From Mnemiopsis leidyi (lineage: Eukaryota > Ctenophora > Tentaculata > Lobata > Bolinopsidae): a DNA stretch of 64,000 bases. The stretch spans positions 580,270 through 644,269 of the forward strand of contig JH153212.1 in assembly GCA_000226015.1 (NCBI GenBank), given 5' to 3'. A program made the translations under genes and the position numbers. Positions within the stretch are counted from its first letter, which is position 1. The number at the start of each line of letters is the position of its first letter. This document shows, piece by piece, positions 26,939 to 40,000 of this stretch. The notes beneath the pieces were generated by a model. That model saw only the letters and a list, made by a program, of their open reading frames with translations. It did no database searches and had not been told where the DNA came from.

Positions 26939-28069
26939 TTAAAGCTGATAAACCATGCAGTCTTCTCTCTCCTCTGGAGTGCAGCCTGACGAACAAGACA
27001 AATTAGAGAAAAATGTTGACAATTTTTGACATCGATATTTTAGGTCTTCAAACTGACCATTCTCGAAGAGTTTTGGCAAGAACGATCTGAATTTAAATGT
27101 CACATGTTGACACTTCTATATATTCACAGTAATGCAAATTGCAGGCAATTTCAAAAGTTGGAAGTCTCCTAATGCTATTTCAGCATTAGCAAAACATCAT
27201 TATAGCAATATTGAATTGATAAAAACTCACTAAATTCGCAGAAATATGAAGCAGTGTGCTCCCAGTAAGTGGTAGATCCTTTAGTGGACCACTTCCCGTG
27301 CTGAGTTGTATCTTCTGGACTGTACTTCATCACCACAAAGTCTGCATCGTCCTCGGTCATGTACTGGTAGTAGAAAAGTTTTAGTAGAACATAGTGAGAT
27401 AGGAGAGTAGATTGAAGTAAAGCTAGAAATAAGTAAACATTTTTACAAATGCAAGGAGATCAACAAGTGGTAGTACGGTACAGTGCAGAACAGTACAAAA
27501 AATAAAGTACAGTATTCTGAACGGTAGAGTGCAGTAAAGTAATTCAGTACAGTGGAGCAGTAAATGGTATAACTCCACAACAGTCAAACTGTTTATCATA
27601 TACGTAAAAAACCGCATCAGAAAATACAGTAATACCATATTGTCTGGTTCTCCTTCAGCCCAGTTTGTGAACACGATCTCGTTTCCTGAGCTGGAGAAAT
27701 AATCGCCTTCTTCGTAATAATCTGCTACCCCCACAAACGCTTCTGATCTGCAAAAATATCGCAAATTGAACCACAAAAATTTGTATTTCTGCTCCGATTC
27801 TTAATCTGACCATGAACTGCAAAATTGTGTTATCTTACTCTTAGGGTACTTATTCATGTTATCTTGAAGGTACTTACTTCATCTTATCTTGAAGGTACTT
27901 ACTTCATCTTATCTTGAAGATACTCACTTCATCTTATCTTGAAGGTACTGTTGTTCCTCCTCGTTAACAGGCACTGCGACACTGCCTCCTTTATCGTAAC
28001 AGGCTCTACTTGCACTAAAGTAGTCCGTCTCTTGTTCCACGTACTCAAAGTAATGTCCGTACATCACGT
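26939..28069 (-). other. CTLD14 and C-terminus of the giant lectin
   Basis: Exons: 27928-28069 (DVMYGHYFEYVEQE...SRACYDKGG), about 27640-27750 (FVGVADYYEEGDYF, WAEGEPDNM), about 27230-27362 (EDDADFVVM, GKWSTKG, SYFCEF) and 26939-26985 (SCTPEEREDCMVYQL, stop). This CTLD has VAVPVN where the others have LACPRN, and no Cys after the EEG motif, so it lacks both cysteines of the family-specific pair. Confidence 0.85.
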
Positions 28070-31000
28070 CTGAAATAAGAATGTTCGTGAAACGAAAGAG
28101 GATGGTATTTTTGGAGAAGGGTCACGAATTCTTGTATTATGTGTCAACAATTGACCGATGAGAAGTTAATTCTTAATTTTTACTTCTTCTTCACGTAGAA
28201 CCTTTTACTAAGATAATGATCTTTTGAGGAACAAAAGGTGTATGTTAGGTACCATGGTGTTCTATCTGAGAACACTTATATTCTTAGTCTTATGCAGTAA
28301 AAGATTCCCGTAGTTGAACCAGGAAAGCAGGACTCATGCTCTAATAGTTTACAAAGAGAAGATTCCCATTAGTTGAACCGGAAAGCAAAACTCTAATCCC
28401 TCTGTACTTTACTAAACACACTAACAGTGAGCTGTGACTAATGCTACTGTTTACTCGCTACAAAGTAGGGTAGCTTTAAAGTCGAGCATTCTCTTTATAC
28501 CGAGAAGGCTTGGAACAGCTGGTGTTTATGTTGTTACGCTACTCTATTAAACCCTACCGTAAATCCAGGCAATAGGAGTTTCTCAACAGCTTTTCAGCAC
28601 TTCGTAAAAATTTATATACAAAATGATTACGAATAAGGTTTGACATCATTATACCGACAAAATCGTAGTTTACTGCTTACTGCTAACGGTGCTCATAAAA
28701 AGTGGCATATTTAACATGTTTTTAACGATATTATTGGCACACTGCATAATGACTCTAATAAAATTAAATAACGTTAATCTTTACTTAGTACTGATATGAG
28801 TGTGGAAAATATGAGTTTGAGTTGGAAAGCATGGCTCATTGTGGCATTGACAGTTTGCTTAGCAGCCGTCTTCAAATTATCTCAAGCTCAATCAGGTTTG
28901 TTTATTTGGTACGTTTGTTTAATATCGGTTCTTAATATAAGACACGGTGAAATATGAAAGGAAGGATGCGACAACATTCTTTACACATTTTGTTGGACTG
29001 CAGAAACCGCCATAAGTTATGACTCATAACGTAGCTCTAACATGTAAAATGTTCAATTTTAATAGATAATATAATGATGCAGCAAATTAATCTATTCTGT
29101 AAATGCTTATTATATGCCAAATTTTTCCAGAGCTAGCGGAAATCGGAACCGCGGACATGACCTCGGGCACTGAATTTAGCTTCCGGTTATTTGACGGAGA
29201 TTTAAACAACTTCGCTCATAGTGAAACTCGGGATCACATTGACGGCTTCACAATCACCCTCAACCTCAAACACGTGACAAGGATTACCCAAATAAGGATA
29301 TACAATCGAGTTGACTGCTGCAAGGAGAGGATTGTCGGCTTTACGGTCTTCATCAAGGAAGCTGAAACTGAGGTGAATTGTGGAACTTTGACGGAAGAGA
29401 AACTGAGATATGACATTGTTTGTGAAGGAATCGGCTATAAGGTTGAAATGAAAGCTGTAGGGACTGTAAACGCGGTTAACTTGGCGGAGGTCCAAATTTA
29501 TGGAGGTAAGGAAACAACAAAACTCTTTACACCTTACAACGTCTACAAAATGTAGGGTTGGTAAACAAATCTCTTCTGAAATGTTCTTTACCCCGAAACT
29601 GTTGGCAGTAATAGACATAAATCATGAAACGTTTTTGCCTATTTTTCCCTAAAATCAGAGAATGTTCGGAAGTCGTGACTTTTAAGATCTTGAACGGTTC
29701 AATTTGAAATTCTCTATTGTTTATGGAGAAGTTTTCTACTAAACAAATCGACGAAACTTGTGATTTTTATTTCTGTTCGAAGGGCTGCTATAAGCACCTT
29801 TCAATAAAAATAGGCACAGATGTTCTCATAACCAAGGTCAATCACCATTAGAAATTTAAGGAAAAATGCCAATCACAAGGTAGTCATTTATTAAAAGCTG
29901 TCTTAGTTTTTCTGGTCCACCCTGCTTTTAATTATCCGATCATAATATCCATAGTTAATAATCATATGTCATGTAAATGTTGACATGCTTCAGAGAGGCT
30001 GGAAATGGATCGTTCCCAAATCGACAGAGTTCTCATGACAAAAAACATGGCGGAAGGTGATTTCTTGCTTTTAAGTAGGCTACATGACGGAGATTATCAG
30101 AACTATGCCTACGGTTCAAACCCGTCCAGCGGGTTCAACATAACCGTCTCGCTGCGATACACGAGCAAGATATCCCTCATTCGAGTTATCAACAGACACG
30201 ACTGTTGCCAAGACTCACTAGTCGGTTTTACCGTCTATATAGTTGGTCCTAATGGGAATGAAATTGAATGTGGAACAATCGATGAAGCGAAGTCTGACTA
30301 TGGCTTTTGGAAGGAGGGGACCGGAGATAAGGTGGAGATGAGGAAGGATGGATTTTTGGGGCTGGTTTACCTGGCAGAGGTTGAGGTGTATGGATCTGCT
30401 GCTGGTAAGGCATATATTTTATTTTATTAGAATGAGCATTGGGCTTGCGAAAGGTGAATTTTGGGATAAAGAAAGATTGCTAGAGCCCCACTTTTTATTC
30501 GGAAATTTAAATGACAACAACCGATATTTCAGAGATAGAATTCCCTAAAGCCGATATATTTAATGTCTATATGACGTCGGACAACAATCACAAGAAAGCC
30601 TTGACTGACGGTAACCCTTACAACATTGCTCACAGTAACCCTGGTTTGACGAGCCATGCTAATGGATTCATCATTTCTCTTAATCTGAAGCACATCACTA
30701 ACGTCAAGAGGGTCAAGGTTTTTAACAGAGTTGATTGTTGTCAGGAAAGGATTGTTGGGTTTAGTGTGTTTATCAAAAATCAGAGATCAGAGAGTGAGGT
30801 GAACTGCGGGAAGATGGACGATGCAAAACTGGAGTATTTGTTGGACTGTGAGGGGACAGGGAATGTGGTACAATTGAGAAAAGAGGGGACAGTTGGACTT
30901 GTCAACCTCGCAGAAGTGGAGGTTTATGGAGGTGGGTTTCAAGCAGCTGCTTGTCAAATCTGATTTTTGTGCGATTTTCAAATTTTGTCATATTATCGAT

Positions 31001-34000
31001 GTTTTGTAATACAGTTCTTATTGTTTGAATCTGTCTTCAGAGGTGAAGACGAAACAAATAGTTATAATGGAAGCAACTGCTACGGATGCTCGAGCCGAGA
31101 ATCCAGTAACGAACTTCTACGACGGAGATTACAACACCTTTCATCACAGTATCACCAACAACTACCCAGACGGGTTCATCATTACTGTTCGTTTACAGCT
31201 GGCCTACAGGATCCTCCTGATACGAGTAGTGAACAGGAACGATTGTTCTGTTTGCGAACCAAGATTTATCGGATTTGCCGTGAATATTTTAGGTCCAAGT
31301 GGTGAGGTTACTAACTGTGGAACAATCACCAAGGAGAAACTCTACTACGAGTTCTGGACTGATGTAGTGGGGACAGGAGTTGAGCTGAGGAAAGAGGTTG
31401 CAGGATATGTAAACGTGGTAGAGATCGAGGTATATGGAGATCTTATAGGTCAGAATAAAATAAATTATAAGGGCACATAAACTCAGGTGGAACCGGACAA
31501 AGCGGCTTGTTGTATCATCTCCAAAAAAAATATGTTACTTCAATAAATTAGTTTTTGCACTTAACGCAGATATCTATTCGTGCAAATTTGGATTACCAAA
31601 TATACACAAGACTATAATGAACGAAAGCATATTTTTCTGTAACAAATTAGACACTGTTCCGCAATATTTCAACAGATATAACACCTGTCATCTTCTGGCT
31701 CAATAAATGTATTTAGTTTTTAGTGTTACAATAGTTACAAATTAATACATTTATTGAGCCAGAAGATGACAGGTGTTATACCCATTACCTATTGAAATAT
31801 TGCATAATAGTGTCTAATTTGTTCCAAAAAGATGCTTACGTACATATTCATCTATACAAAAGGTTTAGCCGGGAAAGCGGACTTACTGATCCTAACTCAA
31901 TATCCAATCGTCATTGCTTATTCTGTACGTGCACCAAAGGGTCAACCTTCATTTCCAAGTGATGATGTGACTGAGTTGAATGAACTTGAGAACAAAATGA
32001 TGATGGAGAGGATCAGGTAAGCTTAGTAAGCATCCATGATGTTACAAACCCTCAGGGGCCCAGTCTCCAAGCTTACAGAATTGATATAACAAGAAACAAA
32101 CAGACACAGGCACACACCAAATGGAATTGAGGCACACTAGCTAGCTTAGAAAGGGACTGAGTACTGGTTGAACTTAGGTCTGTCAAATACAAGATGCCTT
32201 TCGAACTCTACTTCGGCACAGATCAGAGCATATTTTCGAACACTACTTATGCTACTGAAACTTGATAAGTCAATAGTCCTATTCTTAACAACAATTTCAA
32301 AGAATGTCCTTTTTCGAGTTCCATACACAAGACCCTTACTGCATGTAATGCAAAATCCATCCTTACTAGTTTTAAAACATTAAATTTTGAACCAGGGTCG
32401 ATGGGGATTTTTTGTCAGATTATAAATTTAAGAGTCAAAAAATATCATCTCATTTCAAACTAGCGGAAAAAATACTCCGTTGATAAATAAAACAATCTTC
32501 TTCGATTAACACAATCCTAACTCATGGAAGTGGAATATTTTGATAAAAACTTAAGAAAAACGAGTAGATTTTTTCTCAGTATTACTTCTTCCAATTCTAT
32601 CGAAAGTGCTGCATTATGTCGCCTACATAACTGCCCCTCTCAAGGTATAAATGTCACCAGCGTTTTGGTTTTGATCATTTTATCTATGAAGAGTGCATGA
32701 TCAAGAACCAATGACCAGGTTAACTAACATTCAGTAACTAAAAAACAGGCGAACAATCACATGGATTTTGATAAATGGTTTCATGTCAAGAAGTCTTTTT
32801 GCTCCATTTTTAGTTTCTTATCTGCTTTTATCTTAATCAAAACCTCAATTTTGTTGTATGTAAGCCTTGGCGGTTCTTAATATAATAAGGTAAAATATGA
32901 CGTCAGCGATGATTCCCAACTACACAGATACATCCAGAGTTAATTTCTTACTACGTGAGTAAAGATTTAAGATAAGTAGGTAAACCAGGAAACGTCGCTC
33001 TTAGAGTTACACTAATAAGGTAACTAACTAAGTGGTAAGTACACTTGAGTGGTAAGTACCTAAGTGGTTTGTACACTTGGGTGGCAAGAACCTGAGGGGT
33101 TTGTACCTTGGGTAGGTATTGCTCGAGGGATAGATCAGGTGACGTACACACGAGATTTAATTAAGAGAGGAATGAGGAGCTCTCAGTATCGAGATACCTT
33201 GTCATGTGATACGAATAAATCCGACTTCTTTCCAAGAATTATGACTTCATAGCGAAATAATAGCAACATACCATAAGTCGTGTAGGTGGTAGAGCTCTGT
33301 ACTTCAATGACACCGTCCTCGGATATGGTCATTTGTTCTGATATCACACAACCGTCATCCACTCCGACCTAATGTGAGAGAACAGTTATAACTTCTGAGA
33401 TACAGAGATATATAGAGATCTAGATATGATTTAGTGAACCTATCTGGAACAAGCCCAGGAGGGAGATTGTCTGGATAATTTCCTACAATCCTTCATATTT
33501 ACAATTTTACAGAAGCGTTCCCAACCTGACAGTCCAGAGAACAGACAACATCACGTTTGTAGCCCCAATAAGAGTTAGATCCACAGTCCCTCCATTTTCC
33601 ATCTTCACCCATGTAGGTGAAGTCGGCTTCATCGTCGTCATCACACTAAAATAAAGCATTTAATTTTTAGGCAAACGCAATCACATTCGACACATTGGTT
33701 GACACATTCGATGGCCCGATAGAGGAATCTATGAAGCTGACAGAAGTAACAGAAGTAAGTATGCCAAGTTTCAATTTCTCTCATTTTCGATTATTATCAT
33801 TTTACTCCTTAACAACAATGGGAAGAAATACAACAATTAACAGAACCAACCATATCATCAGGCTGGCTATCAGCCCAGTTTGTCCACAGTAAGGAATCTC
33901 CGTTCTCACACTCCCAGACCCCCTCCTCGTAGTAATCGATACCGCCCAGCCACACTGAACGGTTATTCAGAGCTGCCACCACTTCCTGCTGCACAACGTT

Positions 34001-37000
34001 CTGAATACACGGCAGAGATCCGCCCATGTCTCGGCAGATATTGCTAGCCTCGAAGAAGTCCTTCTCGGTTCCCCCGACAACGAACTTCTTGCCGTAGTAC
34101 CCGTCATAGTTGGTAGTCAGGTAGTCCATCACCTCTCTCAAATCCAGAGAGAAAGTAGAAGTAGTCTCCATCATCTTTTCAGAGCTTTCCTTCTCCATCC
34201 CCTCCTCCATCAGCCCTTCCTCGGGGGTGGTGGAACTGTGTACAACGACAGTGGTCTGCTGTCTGGGGTATTGGTCAGGGATACAGCCCTCCTCCTGACC
34301 CACGACACACGTGTAGCTACACATGAACATGAACTTGATACCCGCGTAGTCCAGGGTATCACCACCGTCAGCCCATTTGCCGTCGTGCTCGGCAGACAGG
34401 TAAACAAAGGAAGCTGGAGTTCTGCCCATGTACCCGTTGTCCGGCTCTGAGTCCGCCCAGTCAGAGTAGGAGACAGTGTCGTTGTTGCAGGACCAGGAGT
34501 TAGATCCAGCACGGCTTACTCCTATCCAGGTGTTGTCTCTGTAATGGAGACGGAACTTACACTTCCATTTTGAACAATGTTGATATTGTGATGTGATCAA
34601 AAACTTATATAAATTCAAAAAATAAGACTTAGGATCAATTTTAAAAAACTGTAGCATGAAACTTTAAACTTGTAAGTAATTTATAACACATACTCTATAA
34701 CGGCGGCAACGGCGAACTGTTGGAGGGAGTTGCGAGGACAGGCAAGTTTCCCCTCGACCTGTTTACCCTCCAGATCAGCCACGGCCGAGCAGGTGTAGGA
34801 GGCGTCATAGTACTGAGCAGGGACAGGGTGGTACACAAACACTTGTCCGGGCTCTGGGGAGGACGGGGTTGAAGGGCTCTACTTAATGACGGGTTGGTAA
34901 GTTACCCTAAAGAACTGGCTATTTGGATTTTATAAAGTTCTGGGTGAGTTACTTGTTTGATTGGCTTTAATTACAGATAGCTCATTAGGACGATTGAGAG
35001 TATCCTTCTCCTTACCTCCCGTATACTTTTCAGAGTTTTCGTATTCCAACAAAACTTTAACCAACGTAACTGATTTAGGTGATGGTTCAACTGTCAGCAA
35101 CTCTGCGAAAAATTCGATCAGAGACAAGCTATTGGACCAAAAATCCGTCGAAAGAAAAACACAAAGAATATACAAAATCCGTATAAAAATTGAAAAGACA
35201 AAACGTATCATAATCACCCTCAGTCGTAAAGGAGCCGGTGTTAACATTTTCCAGATCCTCCAGTTGGATTTCCTTGAAGATAGAAGTGGTAGGTCCAGTT
35301 TCTAACATGGTCACTGTCTCAGATACTCCCTCGACTGTTCTGAATCTCGTGGACTCTGTGGTCGTCTCCTCAACTTGTTCTGGTTCCTCGGTCATAGATC
35401 TTGTAGCTTCAGTGATCGGTTTAGTTCCTTCTGTTACAGGCTTAGTGCCTTCTGTCGCTGTTTTTGTTCCATCAGTTATCGGTTTAGTTCCTATAGTAAC
35501 CTTGGATTTTTCAGTGTCTTCTGTAACAGTTTGTGTTGTCATAACATTAACCATCATGTCTACGTCACCATCGTTATCTTTAGATAATTCCATGAAATAT
35601 GGGACATCCTCCTTCAACCTGAAAGAGAGAAAGTTGGAATGTCGTTTGATGTTGAAACATAGTTAACTTTTTGAAAAGCTGCAGACTCACTGCTTTGACG
35701 AAAATTAAAAAAAAACATACAAACTTTTCTTTATAAACACAATCTACCTGTCGGGAATACATCCCTCCGAAGTTCCCACGGTACACTCCATCTGACAAAC
35801 TGCTCCAAACATGTGGTCCGGATAATCATAACTTCCTGTATCTTCCCATTTCAGATGATTAGAACTCATCTTATCGTATACAACCACAGTGAAGTCAGCG
35901 TCAGTTTCCTCGTTGTAAGAGTTGTCTGGTTGATTTTGTCCCCAGTTTGTGTAGGCCAGGACATCTCCGGAGCTCATACAGAAGAACTCCCCGTCTGTAT
36001 AGTAGTCAGCAAATCCAAGCCAAGAAGTAGACATAACCATCTGCTCGATCACAGTCTGTTGGAGCTTGTTCTGAGGACATGCTAGTATCATCTCCATACT
36101 AGAACAACCTGCTTCTGCGTCCCAGAAGTTCCTGGCTGAGCTGATGTACTTGAACAGTCTTCCAGGAGTGTCGTTGTAATAAGTTCGTAGATGATCGTCT
36201 AGATTTTTCAAGGAGGGTTCACTTAAGGGACCTGATGTTGGGCCCATGGTCTTTTGGTTTTGCTTATCGGTGGTCGGCCTAACGGACGTTTCATTTTGCA
36301 CATTTGTGGGCGCCTGGGTAGGATTGGCAGCTTCGGTATCAGCCATTTGTTCCGTGGTGGTAATAGGCTCGGTTTTCATGTTGTACTCAGTAACATCTTC
36401 ACTCTTTAAATCACCCTCTTCACTAAGTCCTGCGACAGTGGGCCATTCTGTTGCAGTGATAGACTTGGTGGTTACAAGAGGAGCGGACGTGGCTGGTTCC
36501 ACAGTCTGAGATAAAATCAGACTGTTGGGTATACAATCTCTTGAACCACCTACAGTACAGTCCTTGCTACAAACAAAGTGATGTTTGACCTCAGGGTCGT
36601 CATTAACTCCCTCGTCCATCCACCTGCCGTGATACCTAGTCTTTGGGAGGTATATCATCGATACAAAGTCTCCTTCCGGATATCCCCAAATTTTGTTGTC
36701 CGGTTCGGTAGGAAGCCAAGCTTCAAAGTTTAACTTCTGGCCGTCTAAACAGACAAATAAACCCTCATTTTTAGTGTCAGTGATGCCCAACCAAGTGGTG
36801 GCTTTCAGCATTGAGGTGATGTATCGTTGCTGTAGAGCATTCTGAGGGCAAGCCAGTTTCATTCCCATGGCTTCACATCTGTCAAGAGCATCCCAGAATT
36901 TAGTTTTCTCGTAAAAGAGGGAGAATGTCGTTCCCTCCTTGTCTATTTGTTGTCCATCTATCTCCACAGATATGGGAGGCTCCTCTGTGCCGGGCAGTTC

Positions 37001-40000
37001 TTCCGCTTCCCAAGGTTTTGTGATAAGTTCCTCTTCCTCAAATTGCATGATCAAAAGATCAAGTGTCTCCAAAAGTAGGGGACTCAGATCAACCTGAGCA
37101 GCTCTGACGAAAACATTCAAGTCAAGTCCTGCAGGGAATGTCAGAGGAATACAACTGGAAATGACACCCTTGGCTTCGCAAGGTATTTCACAGACGTAAG
37201 AATATCTGACAGACTCAGGACCTATACTCCATCTTCCATCTGGAGTCATGATAGACGCAAGTCCCATTCTTGGTCGTGAGGGTCCTTGCCAGTTTTGAAT
37301 ATGTACCATATCTTTGTTCAAGCATTTTCCTTCCTCAGTGATTCCAATCCATGACAATGTGCTAAGTTTAGATTTTATAGCAGATTGATGCCAGGAGTTT
37401 CTAGGACAGGCTAAGTTACCTCCTTGAGCCTTGCAGCTAGCGACAGCCTGAGCGTATGTAGCAGGAACAGAAACAAGAGAGAAGGTAACGCCACTAACAG
37501 TGTCTGCTAGCCGTAGAGTGCTCCTCGCCGCGCTAGAAATGTCATCAGGAACGCAGGAAGTGTCACTACCTACCTCGCACTCTTGTTCGCACACTCCGTA
37601 AGCTCTACCACTAGCAGTCTTCCACATTCCCTGGACTGAAGAATCTGAGCTGTACTGCATAACCACAGTCGATTCAGAGCCCCTTTCTGCAGCAAAGTTA
37701 CCGAAGTCCAAGGAGTCTCCGTTGGAACACCTCACTCCAGACTCATCAACTCCAAGCCAAACATTTGACATCATCTCTTCAGCTAACCTTTGAACAGCAG
37801 CTTGCTGTTCGGAGTTCCGAGGACAAGCCACGTTACCTAGAATTCTAGGATTCACCTGGCAAGCCCGGCTCATTGCCCTGAAGCTAGCGCTCGATCTCAC
37901 CCCTATGTATTTCCGACCTTTACCACCAGTCACTCTCTGGTTACCACTAATAACCATATACTCTGGCCAGGAATCGGGATTGGGATCAATTTGCTCGGTT
38001 GAAACGTCGACATCCGTAACAAAGACTTTCTTAACACTGGAGAGATCGTTAGGGAAGCACTGTTGAGTACTTCCGGTAGTACAGGAGATCTCGCAGACAG
38101 TTGGCAGTTGATAGGCATTGAAGGACAGCGCTCCTTTAGCAATCCAGGAACCGTCTGTTTTCATCGCAACGAAGTCCGCTTCACTGTCACCGTTATAGGT
38201 GTTTGAAGCCTCTCCTCCGGCAAAGCTGGTCCACTCGGCCAACTCACCGCTGCTACACTTGAATACCCCCTCCTGTCTTATGTCACTCAACCCTAACCAA
38301 ACTTCTGATCCTCCGGCAGTTGTCCTGATCATCTGGTTTTGTAGCTCGTTTCGCGGACAGGCCATCCTGCCGCCCAAGCCTCGACATGCGGCTACCGCAC
38401 TGTAGTAAGCTTTAGACTCGGATAAGAGACGGTAGAAGTTTCCTGAAAGTCCTCCCGGAATTTCATACTGCCAAGACCCGGACCCTCTTGAGCCGTCTCC
38501 CATTGAGTCCATGTCTTTTTTAAAGAACTTCATAGCGTCAGGAACGTTGTCTTTCAACCTGAAAATTGGGTTAAAAATTTTAAAAACAATTTTTGTAGAT
38601 TGAAGGTAATAAAGATACAATTTTCGTATACAACAAATATATAAATATATTAATATTTTCGCAATGATGCCATTGAAATTAACAAAATATAACAGCCGTT
38701 TTTGAAGCATCATCAGAAGAAATTCAGAATAACCCCCACCTGTCGGGAAAACATCCCTCCGAAGTTCCCACAGTACACTCCATCTGACAAACTGCTCCAA
38801 ACATGTGGTCCGGATAATCATAACTTCCTGTATCTTCCCATTTCAGATGATTAGAATTCATCTTATCGTATACAATCACAGTGAAGTCAGCGTCAGTTTC
38901 GTCGTTGTAAGAGTTGTCCGGCTGATCTCGTCCCCAGTTACTCCAGCCCATCATGGCATTACCATCATTACACCTGAACTCTCCGTCCACAAAATAGTCG
39001 ACAAAACCAAGCCAAGACGTAGACCTGACTACATTCTCTATAGCAGCTTGGTGGAGAGGGTTCTGGGGACATGCCAGCTTCATGTTCTGAGCTGAACAGG
39101 CCGATTCGGCGTCCCAGAAGTTCAGGGTGGATGTGATGTAGAGGAAGGATCTGCCAGGAGCGTCTCTGTAGTATGTTTGGAAGTAGTCGCCAAGGGACAT
39201 CGTACTAGTGGTGTCAGTTTGGGGTGTTCCACCACTAGAACCAGCTCCTACTATTGTCGAGTACACTGGAGGAAACAGTGTTAGTATTGCGTTGACTTTG
39301 GATTTGAAATTCTACAATTAGAAATGAACATTGAACTTTCAATTCAATTTTGTTGCCAATCAAGCAAGCAGACAACAACTACATAAGTCGTGCGGGGTAC
39401 CTGAAAGTAAAGAAACCTGAAAGTACCTGAAAGTAAAGTAAAGAAACACTTACAAAGATCAGGGTTGGATTCGGTCTCGACTTCAACATCTTCTGTTTCG
39501 TTAGGGATACAGCCTTCATCTCTTCCGACCGTGCAAACTGATAGAAAATTAAACGTTTTCAAGAAAACTAGAGAGCTGAGTTTTAGAGGAAAAAACGATT
39601 AATGATTATTTGGGAGCTAATTAAAATGTCGAATGCTTACAAAACAGGTCTCTAAACGTCTTTAATAACTTCCAGAATTGTAGGCGGAAGAAGTTAGTCA
39701 AAAACCTCTAGTTATTACATACCATATTGACAGATGGCATTATATTGGTATCTGTTGCTGGACAAGGAACCCCGCATCTCCCATTCTCCACTTCGAAGTA
39801 GAACGGCAAAGTCGGCTTCAGTGTCTGACATATACTGAAAATGGGTTATTGTAGGCGATTTGTAGTGTTCGACTAAAGATTTGAAGATATCATGTTCTGT
39901 GCTTTGATCCTGATTTGATACACACTACACCGATCTCTTCTTCAATTATGCAATAAGTACATCAATTTAAAAAGAGAGGGCGCGATATAAACTTACAGTA

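Noticed and set aside
26458-26942. Plus-strand open frames at 26.4-26.9 kb
   Set aside because: AT-rich low-information peptides overlapping the 3' end of the lectin gene.
38521-39266. A separate gene starting at CTLD6 (MYSTIVG)
   Set aside because: The exon is preceded by an acceptor in phase with the upstream exon, so the Met is internal.
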